Notes: generated by a model from the letters alone, not told the origin. 64,000 nucleotides of DNA from Symbiodinium natans (GCA_905221605.1 CAJNDS010002084.1:350972-414971), one strand, 5' to 3'. Positions 32,979-45,104 are shown, counted from the first letter of the stretch. Translations and numbers: made by a program.

Positions 32979-33069
32979 CTTTCCCTTATACTAATAGTCC
33001 TTAATAGGGATTAGAGTACCACCCATTATACTCCTTATTAAGGAGCTGTTAGTATAAGGGGCGTCCCAA
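32979..33069. mobile_element. MITE family A, copy 5 (left end truncated)
   Basis: CCCTTATACTAATAGTCCTT to GCTGTTAGTATAAGGGGCGT and CCCAAA. The left TTGGGATGTT has been lost. Confidence 0.7.
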
Positions 33070-33256
33070 ATGAGCACGCTGAAGACTTAGTAGCCGAGAT
33101 CGCTGGGCTTGCGTCGCCACGGGGTAGGAACCTGAGACCTGCGAAGAAGGAGGTTTAGGGTTTAGGGTTAAGGGTTGTAAGGAGGAGAGATGAGTGCTGG
33201 CGAATATCCCAAACACTAGTACTGTGAGCGGTAATTGCCTACCATTTGCTGAAGAA

Positions 33257-33300
33257 CCCCCCCCCCCCCCCCCCCAAAAAAAAAAAAAAAAAAAACAAAA
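33257..33300. repeat. Poly(C)-poly(A) junction
   Basis: About 19 C followed by about 20 A. Confidence 0.9.
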
Positions 33301-33589
33301 AAGAACCATAAACGACGTTTCTTCCTTATAAGGGGAGTACAAGGATTGTGATCTGATATTTGTTAGTGGCTCTTAAGAAATAGTACTTCTGGAAACGATG
33401 CAGACCCGCCGTCCCCAACTCACCAGAACCGCTCGACCCATCCAGCCTGGTGCACTTTTTTTTGGGGTTCAGGGTCTATGGTTTTTAGGGTTTATGGTTC
33501 CTGTTTGGGGATAAACGGATGAGATCGACCCTTGACGTCTGGATTTGGACCCCTGCGGCCTCACTTGGAGACCCAGTGGAGTTCGAGAC

Positions 33590-33690
33590 CCAAACCCTAA
33601 ACCCTAAACCCTAAACCCTAAAACCTAAACCCTAAACCCTAAACCCTATACCCGAAACCCTAAACCCTAAACCCTAAACCCGAAACCTAT
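33590..33690. repeat. C-rich telomere-like tract
   Basis: CCCTAAA with CCCGAAA and CCCTATA variants. Confidence 0.85.
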
Positions 33691-34408
33691 GCCCCGTGTA
33701 GAGTTTGGGGTGTCAGCGGTAGTCACCTCGGCAATTCGTATTTGGGATCCAGAGGCCTTGTGAGCGAAGCTTTGAAAACAAGCCTGGCTTCTTTGGGGTC
33801 CTCAAGCTCGGGTTGTAGGGTTTGGGGTTTAGGGTGTTCTCTTAACACACTCCAAGGCCTCAAATGTGTATTCTGCCCTGCTGTATAATTCCTTTTTTCT
33901 CTCACGCTGGCTGCGTTTCAACATCAAATCCTAAACCAAGCCCTAAACCCTAAACCCTAACCCAGAACATCCAAAAAGTCTCAAGGAACACCCCAGCAGA
34001 AACAATTGTCCGAGGTGATCCCTGCTTGATCATCGACGCGCGGCCAGCACGTAGTGGGCCCCCGGAGCTCTTACTTGGAAGTTGAGGGTACTCATCGCCC
34101 CAGTTGAAACGGTATGCATATAAGCCCCCTAGGTCCTCTGCAAAAATATATCAATAGACTTATAGTTGGGGTTGTGGCACCCATGAACTTCCAAGTATAG
34201 GTGTGACATCTGCAGTTAGGGGCCTTTAGGATTGCTTTGGGCTTTAGGTAGACGGCAAGCTCAGTAGACGCTAGCAGCCCCATAGTTCGTCATAGTCGTA
34301 GGCCTCGGTGGCTAGGACCCAGTGTAGGCCCTTGTTCCCTTTTTTTGGGGGGGGTTTGGTTCCCTTATGAGTCCCTTATCAGCCCCTTCAAACCAAAAAG
34401 GGTACTCT
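33691..34408. other. No recognisable gene
   Basis: Unique sequence with short telomere-like units near 33815 and 33940 and a T7G8 junction at 34341. Confidence 0.4.
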
Positions 34409-34495
34409 TTGGGATGTCCCCCCTATACTTAACAGTCCTATACCCCCTATCATAATCCCTATGAAGGACTGCTTGTATAAGGGGCAACATCCCAA
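34409..34495. mobile_element. MITE family A, copy 6
   Basis: TTGGGATGTCCCCCCTATAC to GTATAAGGGGCAACATCCCAA. Flanks GGTACTCT and GGTCCCCT match at 6 of 8 bases. Confidence 0.8.
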
Positions 34496-34534
34496 GGTCC
34501 CCTCTTCATTCCGAGGTTGCTCTTGGGTCTAGTT

Positions 34535-34690
34535 GTTATGGGTTCCCCTACTACCCCCCGCTATGCTACCCCCCCCCCCCCCCCCCCGAGGTCCCTTATA
34601 TAACCTTAATTGAGCTGAATTATCCCTAAACGGCCCTATTCATGGGGGAACCTAGGGGGGCTAGTATAGAGGGGGGTAGTAGGGGAACCC
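34535..34690. mobile_element. Possible palindromic element with poly(C)
   Basis: GGTTCCCCTACTACCCCCC (34550) is mirrored by GGGGGGTAGTAGGGGAACC at 34671-34689. The interior holds a poly(C) run. The arms are about 19 bp, making this a MITE-like unit of about 140 bp. Confidence 0.65.
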
Positions 34691-36108
34691 TAAACCCTAA
34701 ACCCTCAACCCTAAACCTAAACCCTAAACCCTAAACGCATGGAGTTGGTGAAGGCTCATGACAAATCCCCAACAGCTGAGGCTCGCCGCCGGGGAGGCGT
34801 GGCCAGGCGGCATCCCACTCCTTGGGCCCTAGGCCCTAAACCCTGAACCCTAAACCCTAAAAACCCTGGGTTTTTAAGGCTTCGGCGTTGAGAAACCACA
34901 AACAACTTGCAGACGAGCATGAACGTACCTGAGTAGGCTTTTGGGATAGATTCTGTTTAACCTCAATATATGGTTTAGGGGTTTAGGGTTTCCGAAAAAT
35001 GGCCAAGGGGTACCCTTCTGGGGTTCCTATAAGGATTAGAGACTTCTAGCGATGCTATGTTTGGGGGAAATGCGCATATGGGGCTTTAAACGAATCATAT
35101 CTTTCCAGGGGCTCAAACATTGCGTCCCAACCCAAGCTCGTTTGAGAGGAGATGAGGGGATGGCGTCTGTGGAGCCCCAGGCCCTTGGTTCTTTTGCAAG
35201 GTGTCATTCCGAATATCCATGGATTGTGAAGAAATCCTAAACCCTAAACCCTAAACCCTAAACCCTAAACGATGGGCTCTGACCCCAAAACCCCTTGACC
35301 CTTCTGCAGCCTTTCATGGCAGAGCAGCGTCGTCCTAGGGTTTCGACCACCCGAAATCCTGAGCCCTTCTTTTGGGATTTAGGGTTTAGGGTTTAGGGTT
35401 TGGGATTTAGGGTTTTCGTGTTTTGTGCCTTTGCCTGTCCAAGGATCGAGGCCCCGTGATGGATTCCAGGTCTCGAAGCTTCCTGTTTGTAAGGATCTTG
35501 CAGGCGTTGTTTCATCCAAGGCAGCGTCTGAACCGATAGCCGCAGGATCTCTTTCTCCCACCCATGAGACCCATCCAGCTCGCAACTTACACCAATCTGA
35601 TGACCCTACGACGCAGCTAACCCTCAAATTCCATAAGCGTCTAAGAAGCTGATGAGATCAAAGCGGCTATCCAGCTTGAGTGAGCCATTTTCCTACCTCC
35701 AGGTCCAAGAGCCACTGCAGCAGGGTGACATAAACAGCACCTCTCCTGCAGGTCAATAGTCTTAGGGGTTTAGGGTTTTAGGGTTTAGGGTTTTAGGGTT
35801 TAGGGTTTTAGGGTTATAGGGTTTAGGGTTTTAGGGTTTAGGGTTATCTGGCACGACTCTCGTGGGCCTGGAGGTCTCGGTCGCTGGCATTTAAGCTGCG
35901 GCTTATCGACCGAGGCATGTTTCGTTTGGGATTTAGTTTTTTTTTTTTAAGGTTTTGGGTTTTGGGGTTTTTGGGGTTTTTGGGGTTTTTGGGTTTTGGG
36001 TTTCAGGTCAGAAACATGCCTATGGGCGGCTGCCGCCTCCATTTCGAGGGGTCATGCCCCCAACCAGCTGTGGGCAGTTAGATCTTTGATGGTGCTGCAG
36101 GGTTTCCT
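34691..36108. other. No recognisable gene; several tracts
   Basis: C-rich clusters at 34687-34735 and 35238-35270; G-rich tracts at 35380-35415, 35763-35850 and a TTTTTGGGG field at 35935-36005. Overlapping opposite open frames at 35379-35652 lack recognisable domains. Confidence 0.45.
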
Positions 36109-36192
36109 GGGACTCTCTTTACCTACAGTTTTATGGGTTATACTTACTAATTAAGGGGTAGATACTACCAAACTGTAGGTAAACAGAGTCCC
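36109..36192. mobile_element. MITE-like element, family C, copy 2
   Basis: GGGACTCTCTTTACCTACAG to CTGTAGGTAAACAGAGTCCC, an almost perfect 20-bp inverted repeat around a ~44-bp core. It matches 10549-10644. Confidence 0.88.
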
Positions 36193-37082
36193 TGGTTAGG
36201 GTTCGATGGTGTATGTTGGTTGTGCTTGGGCTGTTTGCGCCCTTAGGGGGCTTGCGATCCCAGATTGGAGAAGCGACCTTTACCGTTCCCGTAGTCCGCA
36301 GCTCCACGCAGCAGTCCGTGTCGCTGCTTTTCCCGAGCTGAATCCAGTGGACAGCGTGCAGCGCGCAGACATACGTACTAGATTCTTTTACACCCTGACC
36401 TCGAAGCTTGCGCCCTGTGAGTAGACATGGGTCGCCCTGCCGAATCAAGCCCAATATACCCCCCAAAATACAACCCTCAACCCTAAACCCTAAACCCTAA
36501 ACCCTCAACCCTGAACCCAAGTGCCCCGAAAATACCTCCAAAAGACGAAACCCCATCATCCCCGACCTGACACCTGCCCAATTCGAGTCAGAACCCGAGT
36601 CTGGACCCCGAGTCCACAGAATTTTACGGGACGGAATAACTCCAACTACGCCCGAAGCGCTGAACCCTAAACCCTAAACTTCAATATACCCCCCCAAAAC
36701 CCTATTCTAGCTATTCAGGCCCCTATGTGAAGCCCCAAAGAAGGCGCACTCCCCCAAGGGATCTCAACGGTCCCCGCCATTCCAGAAGTTGAGGGTTTGT
36801 AGGGTTTAGGGTTTAGAGTTTAGGGTGAAGGGGGAGGAAACAGGCACGGGGATCCAGGGTCCTGGGATGCTTTGAATGCAGAGCCTGTCGCTCGGGTTTG
36901 AGGGCGTTTTGGATCCAGTATGACTCCATGCACTTGCTGCAATACCTCGGTCTTTTGCTGTGCTTGTGGGTGGATCGGACCCTGGGACCATAAAAGTCTG
37001 CAGCAGCGCTTGCATGCTGGGGCGATGGAAAGCCTCCGCTTTGCACAGCACAGGTCTTGCCCCGTGTCGGGGGCATCGACTT
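36193..37082. other. No recognisable gene
   Basis: Overlapping open frames on both strands (36131-36466 and 36806-37076) without recognisable domains. C-rich units lie at 36475-36520 and G-rich at 36790-36830. A right-end fragment of family B lies at 36683-36724. Confidence 0.4.
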
Positions 37083-37185
37083 AGGGGTCGGAATAACTAC
37101 GATAGTATTCCCTTATGGTCCCTCTACAGTTATACTACAATAACCAATAACACCCCAAAACCCTATTCCAATTATCAAGGCCCCT
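37083..37185. mobile_element. MITE-like element, family B
   Basis: AGGGGTCGGAATAACTAC to AATTATCAAGGCCCCT; a well-preserved copy whose ends are imperfect inverted repeats. Confidence 0.75.
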
Positions 37186-37293
37186 AAATTCGTGATTCTA
37201 TACACCGCCTGCTGGTCCGATTTGGTGCACGCGGCGTTTGCCTAGAGGACTGTCATGCCACTGCTTGGGCTACTCTGCATTGAGGTTGACATG

Positions 37294-37383
37294 TGGGGGT
37301 TTACAAAAGTCGGGGGCCCCCAACATGGATCCCCCCCAATGGTAGGATTCCCCTGACAATAAGGACCCCAGTAAGGTACCCCC
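37294..37383 (-). mobile_element. Dispersed element, family F (inverted)
   Basis: Complement reads GGGGGTACCTTACTGGGGTC to TTTTGTAAACCCCC, matching 4095 and 19261. Confidence 0.7.
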
Positions 37384-37677
37384 AGTTTCAAAAACACCCA
37401 GGTAAGGGGCTAGCCAGTTCTTCTGCCTGCTTCTACTTCTGCTTCTGCAGCATCTACTCAGGGGCCCTTCTGCCTTGTTCGCGCCGGTCTGACGGTCCCT
37501 TTTTTCTGGCGATTTCTGAGGCCAAAGCAAATTCTTCGGCTTCAGGTCTGAGCAAGACCATTTCTTTGGGCATCCCATCCCATCCACCCCTGTAGATGAT
37601 GAATTTGGGACCATGCAAGAGCTTCAGTGATGTCAATGGGTGTTGGCTAGGCTGACTCTGTTTCGATCTGATATCTA

Positions 37678-37765
37678 GGATTCCTTACTAAAAAGTCCTA
37701 ACTAGGGATTATAATTGGGGGGTTCTAGAATCCTTATGAATGTTAGTGCAAGGGGAACATCCCAA
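37678..37765. mobile_element. MITE family A, copy 7 (degenerate)
   Basis: Left end decayed (GGATTCCTTACTAAAAAGTC); right end GTTAGTGCAAGGGGAACATC and CCAA recognisable. Confidence 0.65.
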
Positions 37766-38480
37766 CCTAAACCTTAAGCTGTGAACCCTTGTGCTGACTC
37801 CGGTGGCCGGAGCCCTTCCTTTCGAGGTAGCTGCGCACCGCAAAAATTTTGCCCGTGTAGTGCCACTTCGGGTCTGTAATCCGTAGCACTTTGCGAGCTT
37901 TTTTGATGGGGTTGGGATGGGGGCGTCAACTGCCCGAGTTGCATCGTCAGAAGATGCGCAATGGAAGGAATTCTTTTACGTGATGTAGCGGTATCGAGAA
38001 ATAATCCGTGCCAGCCGCACATGGGAGGAATCGACAGCTCACAGGACGGTGGCAAGGGGTATGCGACAGCTGCTTCAAGCAGTCGTCTTCAAGCAGTCGT
38101 CTGCAGACTTCCTCAATACGGAGCTGGCTCGACCTCACGCTTGCCAGCGGGACTGCTGAACATTTACACTCTGGCAGCACTAAATCCGATGAGCCACGGT
38201 ACACCTCTAAATGGTCTACCAGTAGATTGTACAAGCCGCAGAAACCATGCGACTGAATATATCTGTTTGCGACTATGACTTGCTACCTAAAGCCACTCCT
38301 ACATCCATCCTTAGCCTTATGCCTTGATCAATATACACGCTGTGCTTGGTTTACGGTCATTTGATGCTTCTTCAGCTATCTGAACCTAGGTATCCGTCCT
38401 GGTTGAGCTCGTTGTGTTGTGATGCAAGAAAAGGCGAATCTGCTTTGCCTGCTTGGAACTTCTAGTCTTAGTAGAAGGGG
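37766..38480. other. No recognisable gene
   Basis: A minus-strand open frame at 37947-38234 and a plus frame at 37961-38278 overlap, and neither shows a known domain. TTCAAGCAGTCGTC is duplicated in tandem at 38072-38100. Confidence 0.35.
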
Positions 38481-38484
38481 TCTC

Positions 38485-38785
38485 CCTAAACCCTAAAGCC
38501 TAAAACCCTAACCCCAAAACCCAAATCCCTAAACCCTAAACCCTAAACCCTAAACCCTACGCCCTACACCCTAAACCTTGCCCTGCAGATATGCATCTTG
38601 GGGCAGGGTGGGGATGCTACAAGTGAAAACTTAATCTAGCTATGTTCCTGATGGCTTCGAGAGTAACATTGTTGCTTGTGTGATGAAACTTGTAATTCGT
38701 TCTAAACCCTAAGCCCTAAACCCTAAACCCCAAATCCTAAACCCGAAACCCTAAACCCTAAACCCTAAACCCTAAACCCTAAGCA
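38485..38785. repeat. C-rich telomere-like tracts
   Basis: CCCTAAA units at 38485-38575 and 38700-38785 around 120 bp of unique sequence. Confidence 0.85.
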
Positions 38786-38892
38786 CCGGTTGTGGCCAGA
38801 TGAGATTTCATCAGCAGACCTCCCAAGGTCCTGAGGACTAGCACCGATGAGCCGATAAGGAGATGGCAGCGTCATGTCATGGCATGCACAAG

Positions 38893-39235
38893 CGGGTTTA
38901 GGGGTTTAGGGTTTAGGGTTTAGGATTGTCCAAACTTACATTTCAGCCACAAACAAGGGCTGTGGAATTCAACGCTGGACCCTAAAGCGCAAACTGCCGT
39001 AAATCGAAGGTGCCCCCGGTTTCTGATGAATCCACATGGTCATGATTTCCTAAAATAGCGATCCCGTAGTCTGCCCCAAGACATTACAACCCTTCGTATG
39101 GCAACACCCAACAGCGGTTGTCGCATTATTCTAGGAATACCTCCCCCCGCTCCCCCCCCTCCCTCAAGGGTTTCAGGGGGTAGGCTTTAGGGTTTAGGGT
39201 TTAGGGTTTAGGGTTTAGGGTTTCGGGAAACTCCC
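38893..39235. repeat. G-rich telomere-like tracts
   Basis: TTTAGGG at 38893-38935 and 39180-39235, with unique sequence between. Confidence 0.8.
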
Positions 39236-39550
39236 ACGTCTTACCTGCCATCATCTCACCGGAGGCCACCATTAACGGTGTGTGCCAGGTCGGGCCTTGG
39301 TCTCACCACAACTCGCCTGGGTTGCTTTACCGATGCCGTCAATAAAAAGAGCAAAGCATAGCCACAGGAAGGAAACGTTTCTTGTACATCTTGCAGCAAC
39401 ATTGTTTTAAGCTGCCTGTACAGCGGCAACCCAGCAGCCGGACCGCCGCGACTTACTTCAAAGTGATACCAGGGAGAGCACCCCAATCGCTCTCCTCGTT
39501 TGAAATCGCTTCCGACTGCCAAGACCTGGCCTCTGAAGTCAAAAGGATTC
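39236..39550. other. Weak minus-strand open frame, no call
   Basis: An 88-codon minus-strand frame at 39256-39522 has balanced composition but no recognisable domain or splice evidence. Confidence 0.3.
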
Positions 39551-39551
39551 C

Positions 39552-39640
39552 ACCCTAAGCCCTAAACCCTAAACCCTAAACCCTAAACCCTAAACCCTAA
39601 ACCCTAAACCCTAAACCCTAAACCCTAAACCCTATGATTT
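39552..39640. repeat. (CCCTAAA)n tract
   Basis: About 12 perfect heptamers. Confidence 0.95.
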
Positions 39641-39729
39641 TTGTATGCAGGCTTGTGGGTCACCAAGCCCAACTTGCAGTGCTCAGCCAGAGGACGCCAA
39701 CCCTGTGGTCTAAAGCCCCCCCACCCGTT

Positions 39730-39816
39730 TCCTTTGTCATAGTTGGGTAACGCTTTATACTCTTAAGGGTACTTAAACTCAGCAAGGAATACAAATTTAC
39801 AGTTTTAATGCTCTCT
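39730..39816 (+). mobile_element. Dispersed repeat, family G, copy 2
   Basis: TCCTTTGTCATAGTTGGGTA, AAGGGTACTTAAA, GCAAGGAATA; close to 3796-3880. Confidence 0.65.
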
Positions 39817-39954
39817 CAACCAGGAACGAGTTTCCACCCCTGAAGCTCGGCAGAAAGCCCGCCCAAGGCGATTCATCTGCGAGCCCTTCGAGGGCCGGCG
39901 GCTCCGTTTTTGCTGGGGTTTGGGGGCTGAGGGCTTTCTGTTTGGGATTTCTGT

Positions 39955-41130
39955 GGACCCTAAACCCCAAACCCCAAACCCTAAACCCCAAACCCCTAAA
40001 CCGTGGGCAGAAAGAGCAGACATGCCGGGATTCAGGGAATCCGAGGCTGTGGTGGGTCTGCGTGTCTGGTAAAACGGGTTCTTGGCACTCTAAACTGTTG
40101 GAGTATTCTGCAGTAGAGGCCACCAAGATGTCCAGCAACTTAGATCAACCTCCCCACATGGAGTTTCTTCTAATAGTGAAAAATATGTTTGGCACATAAA
40201 TCGTCTACTCTGCCTGAAACTCAGAACCCAAAAGCTGGAGACCCCTTAAGGGCCGCCCTGTCGGGTGTGTGGAGGGGCTACTCTATGGGGTTTCTAGGTA
40301 CAGAAGGACGAAATGAGGCGGAGGTTATAAGGCACGTATAGAGGTTCCTTGTAAGGGGTCCCGGTATCCCTTAAGCCTTACGATGTCCCTTAACAGCCAG
40401 AGCCCCCCTGAAGGGTAGGCAGTTGTTGCCCAGCACAAGGTGGTGTTCAGGGTCCCTAACAAGTAAACCCCAAACCCTAAGCCCTGAACCCTAGACCCTA
40501 AACCCTAAACGCCCACCCTAAACCCTAAACCCCAAACCCTAAATCCCGAAGCCCGAAGCCCCAAACCCTACATCCCGAAGCCCGAAGCCTATGCCGACGC
40601 CGACGCAAGACCCATCTCAGGCCTCCTCAGGCGGGAGCTCTGCGTGGAGCCCCGGTTCGCGACCGGGGAACAGAAGCGAAGGGTTCAGAGATTTTTGTGG
40701 AGAGTTTCGGGGTTGAGGGTTTCTGAGTTTAGGGGGGTGTAATTAGGGTTTAGGGCCAGGGTTTAGAACTGTGGGGTTTTAGGTTTAGGGTTTTATTCTA
40801 GGGTTTTGGGCCTAGGGTTTCAGGCTGAGGGTTTGCAGTGTATAGAGGGTTGTAGGTTTCGAAAGCTCACCTTCGACCCACATCAAGCTCTCCAGGTGAG
40901 TGGCTTTAATGATTGCGGGAGTGTGGGGCTGAAACTCAGGGGACTTTGTGTTAAGGGTTGTTGAGGCCGGGGTGGTGTAGGACAGGCCTCCCCTGGTTAT
41001 AAAATTCGGAATGGCACCCTTCCTTGGATTCCTGCAACCTTCTGAGGGATTCCGTTCGAGTCGTGCTCAAAAGTTTAACGACAAAGGCAAAGGCAGAGAC
41101 CTGCTTCATACCATAGCAGGTAGATAGCAG
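39955..41130. other. No recognisable gene; C-rich then G-rich degenerate repeats
   Basis: C-rich clusters at 39955-40005 and 40465-40590 (with CCCGAAG variants) and a degenerate G-rich field at 40690-40860. Confidence 0.45.
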
Positions 41131-43237
41131 GACTGCGCAAGGGGCCTGATGCTCCTTCTATGTCCCTTATGTATCAAGCCACGAAAGCCCGAGATTTGGG
41201 CCCACCGACCCCCCCCCCCCACAAACTCCAGAAGAAGCGGCCCAAGGCCCGGCCCTCTCCGCGCTCCGCACGCTCCAACCGCTCCAACCGCTCCGCGCGC
41301 TCCGCACGCCGGGCGCCGCGCCTGGCGGCGCCCAAGTTTGAGGCGCTGAGGGTTGCAAAACTGGGTTGTGCTTGGGGATGTTTTGTAATTTCCCTTCTTT
41401 CTTTCAAAGGGAACCTGTTCATAAGTACTTTTCTAGCACAACCAAGAAACGGTTCAGGGTTGTAAAGGGTTTAGGGTGTGTAGAGGCTACGGGGGGACCG
41501 GTAGTGAGATCCGATTTGGAAGTAGAAGTCAAAACTGTAAGCTGGTGGGCATTGCGGGTGCCATGGCATCCTTGAGATGGCAGTCTTATCCTGCCGTTCG
41601 CCTCCTTCCCAAGGCCCAGACCCTTTGGCAGCTGGCATCCCTTCATGGCAATTGGGCGCAGGGAGAGCATGGAATACACTCCATACTGAAGCCGCCGACC
41701 TCACATCGGAGTGACGGTAAGTACTGTCAAGCCCCCCCCCCCCCCCCCCCCCCCCTTGGGGTAAACCCTAAACCCTATAGACCCCAAAAAACCCCTAAAC
41801 CCTAAACCCTAAACCCCACAAAGTTGCAGCCACCGATCCTCGGGGTGTGTTGCAGAGCTTGCTCATCGTACTGGGCTTCAATTCCTGGGACTTAGGGTTA
41901 CCTGGCCAACAGTTGAACTTTAAACTTTTTTGGGTTTCCTTATTCATTAGGAACATTAAAGTGTAACCTGTTTTTCCTGCCCCTGGTTATTGGAGAAGTT
42001 CCAAACAGCTTCAGCCCTTAGCAACTGCAATCCGTCTTGCTCTCGTAATTTGAGTGAAAGCCTTCCTAAAAGCACTCTGTGGGCTCTACAAGAAGAGGGA
42101 GTTATACCCAACAACTGAGGCATACATTTACCGTGTTTCGATATGAAGGGCGCGTACTGCCACGCTGGTGTATGGGTAAACCCCACCCAATCAAGTCAAA
42201 TCCAATGTGCAGATCTCATCGCCTCGAACTTCGTCCGGCGGTCCGCCTCCCCAGTGCTGCAGGGTTGGCAGTTCAAGCTTTCGTGAGAATAGTGGGGTTT
42301 GCGAAAAAGGGTCTACGCAAGCTTTGTGGCGCTTCCGTGTGCGGCAGCGGTTTTCGCAGGAGGTGTGGTTTGCTGTCCGGCTCGTCGTCGTCTTCGTCCT
42401 GCACCCTGCGAGCTAGGAGCTAAGGTCTCTAACCTCTAACCCTAAAACCCAGCCGCCCAGTCTTTGAAATCACTCCCGTACCCCCCTCAAACTCCCCATG
42501 TCGGGCGCTTGACATGTGGGGGTTGAGGTAGAGGCCGCCTGGCGCGCATGACCCCATCGCCGTGCAGGCAATGCAGGTGTTATTTGTTTGGGTTCAATAG
42601 GGTTCATATGTCAGGTTTTTGGGGGCTACTTCGGGTTTCTGACTTCTACTTCCAGTTTGCAAGCCGCGTTTCTGCCGTGGTTTCTGTTGCTCGCATTTGG
42701 CATTGGTGCTCCTTCTCGTGCAAGTTCGATGGTGCTCCTGGCATTTCGGGGCGTTCTTGACTTTGCTGCTTGTCTGGGGGCCCAAACCCTGCCCTAAACC
42801 CTCAACCCTAAACCTCCACACCCCTTCAACCCTACATCCCCAAGGAAGTTCATCACATCAGCGGTGCATTTCGTGCTTGGGCTTACGGCACTGTTCACTA
42901 GGTAGGCCCTTGGGAGATTTTACCGTTTTCCGAATCAAGCAGTCTCTTTCAGAGGGTAGTAAGAGCCATCCCACTTCATCATCTTCTTCATTGCCATTTT
43001 GGATCTGCATTTTCGTGAAGGTCGTTGCCAGTTTTGTTACTATGGCCAGCTAGCTCTCTTCACTCAAGAGATGCCTGTGGTTCGGTCTTGGCTTTCCAAG
43101 ACCGTGTTGTTGGCCCCACCAGCTTAGTCCCCCAAAACCGAAAGCCCAAAGCTGGAACGCCCCAAACCCCTAAATCCAAGCCCCAACGCCCCCGGCCGCC
43201 ACGAACCCCCTGAAACGCTGAAATCCAGGAACCGGAA
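41131..43237. other. No recognisable gene
   Basis: Contains a (CTCCGCACG)-like GC-rich repeat (41262-41320), a poly(C) run at 41731-41754, C-rich units at 41765-41820 and a family-I element at 42905. Several 60-118-codon open frames lack recognisable domains. Confidence 0.4.
42905..42972. mobile_element. MITE-like element, family I, short copy
   Basis: GGCCCTTGGGAGATTTTACC to TTTCAGAGGGTAGTAAGAGC; about 20 bp shorter than the copy at 846-931. Confidence 0.55.
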
Positions 43238-43490
43238 CTAAACCCTAAACCCTAAACCCTAAACCTTAATCCCTAAACCCTAAACCCTAAACCCTAAACC
43301 CTAACATCTCACGAGCTCGGAAACCCTGAACCCTCAGCTCGAAACTCACAAGGTCGGCTCGGTCTTGCCCGCCTCTGAGATTCCGGCAGCAACTTTTAGG
43401 GTTTAGGGTTTGGGGTTTGGGGTTTGGGGTTTAGGGTTTAGGGCTTAGGGTGTAGGGTTTAGGGTTTAGGGTTTGGGGTTTGCTGTAATA
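43238..43490. repeat. C-rich then G-rich telomere-like tracts
   Basis: CCCTAAA at 43238-43305, about 90 bp of unique sequence, then TTTAGGG/TTTGGGG at 43395-43485. Confidence 0.88.
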
Positions 43491-44112
43491 GGGCGTAGAT
43501 GCTGTGAAGGTTTGGTTTTTGGAACAAGCTCGAAAGCTTCGTGCGTCGCGAAGAGCAGCTCTGGGGCGACCGTGGAGGGCCATCTAACACCTTTCTCCCA
43601 CCCCACGCCGTCCAAGGCGGCAAAGCCACCCAAACCTATTCCTTTTAGGGTTTAGGCCTAAACTCAAGTCAACTGACTTACAATACAAACTTCTGCCGGT
43701 GGTTTGTCATGGGTTTCGACGGAAAAGTTGTTTCAGGACGCAAGGATGGGCACTTGCCTTGTGGGACCCGACAAGCGCGAGGGGGGGGGCCAGGGGAGGC
43801 AGGGGGGCCAGAAGCCGGGAGGGCAGGGGGGCCAGCAGGGCCAGGGAGCCAGGCGGGGGGTAGGGGGTTCACAACCCCCAAAGCCCTGAGCCCCGAAGCC
43901 TTCCACCCATCACTTGGAACCCGAAATCCCGAGCCCCAAAACCCAAAGCTCCCTTGAAAAAGGTATGTCGCAGGCATACAAGGGCCCGAAGTTCTATGAG
44001 GAGCCCTAAACCCTAAAACCCTTAACCCCTAAACCCTAAACCCTCTTAAACCCTAAACCCAAAAGCCGAAACCCTAAAGCCTAAACCCCCCCCGCCCCCC
44101 TTCAAAGAAAAG

Positions 44113-44179
44113 GCTCGGACATGAGCATCGCCAGCTACGGCTCCCGCATCTCACGTCTCTCCCGGCGCAGCTCATCGAG
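44113..44179 (+). other. Exon-like island, Ser/Arg-rich
   Basis: Borders are AAAG|GCTCGG and CGAG|GCGCCA (a GC donor). The frame reads SDMSIASYGSRISRLSRRSS. It is flanked by C-rich (44005-44090) and G-rich (44210-44345) repeats. Product unknown. Confidence 0.35.
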
Positions 44180-44209
44180 GCGCCAGGGCGCTGACGGGAA
44201 GTTAAGTAG

Positions 44210-44425
44210 GGTTTAGGGTTTGGGGTTTAGGGTTTGGGGTTTGGGGGTTGGGGGGTTTGGGGTTTGGGGTTTGGGGGTTTGGGGGTTTGGGGGTTTGGGG
44301 GTTTGGGGTTTGGGGTTTGGGGTTCGGGGTTTAGGGTGCAACTGGGTGTATAAGGGGGGGGGGGGGGGGGGTGAAGGGGTGTTAGGGGTTTAGGGTTGGG
44401 GATTAAGGGATTGAGGGGCTTTAGG
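44210..44425. repeat. (TTTGGGG)n field with poly(G)
   Basis: Mostly TTTGGGG and TTTGGGGG units at 44210-44340 and a ~20-nt G run at 44347-44370. Confidence 0.9.
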
Positions 44426-45047
44426 GGGAAACTGCGATCTACCCCCTTCTTAGGATTTGAGAGCAGATGATGGGCTCCATGCAAGGGCTCAAGGTGACCC
44501 TAGGGTTTAGGGTTTAGGGTTTAGGGTTTGAGGTTTAGTGGTGCACTGAACAAGAACCCGAAACTTCCTTAAACCCGTGCAATCAGAAGAGGCACAGCTG
44601 CTTGAGCAGTGCAGACCTCGAAGAGATGGAGATGGAGGCCGGTTTGGGATTTTCGATGCGCACACTGCGCCTCTTGCGTTAGGACAGGCAGTCGCAGAAA
44701 TTGTTTTGCAGAGGTTTCGTTCAGGAGGATGGTACGGGTGTGGGGTTTTCAAACAAGGACGATTGAGGGTTTTAGGGTCCCACCGTATCTTTGGCGCTCT
44801 TTGTGCTCGATTTGACATGGGGATCTTCTCAAGCCGGAAATCGCCAAAAGCTGCACGCCTCGCCAGCGTTTCCACCCGAAATCCTGAACCTGCAGGGAAG
44901 GGCCTTGGGAAAGTGCATAATTTCCCTTGTTGGGTTTTAATGATTCAAGCTTGAGCTCTGAGCTCTACAAGGGACTCTATGTAAGGAACTCAGAATCAGG
45001 AACCCTACAAATGCGGGCGTTTTGTGCCCTGACAAGCTCTTTTGTAG

Positions 45048-45104
45048 GACGGCCGGCGGCGGCTCAAGTTACAGCTGCGCCGCAACGAGCGCAGCTTCCG
45101 GCAG
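45048..45104 (+). other. Exon-like island, 57 nt, basic, RNERS motif
   Basis: Phase-0 segment with borders GTAG|GACGGC and CAG|GCTCTC, reading DGRRRLKLQLRRNERSFRQ. It is strongly basic. It shares (L)RNERS with the island at 10463. Product unknown. Confidence 0.38.
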
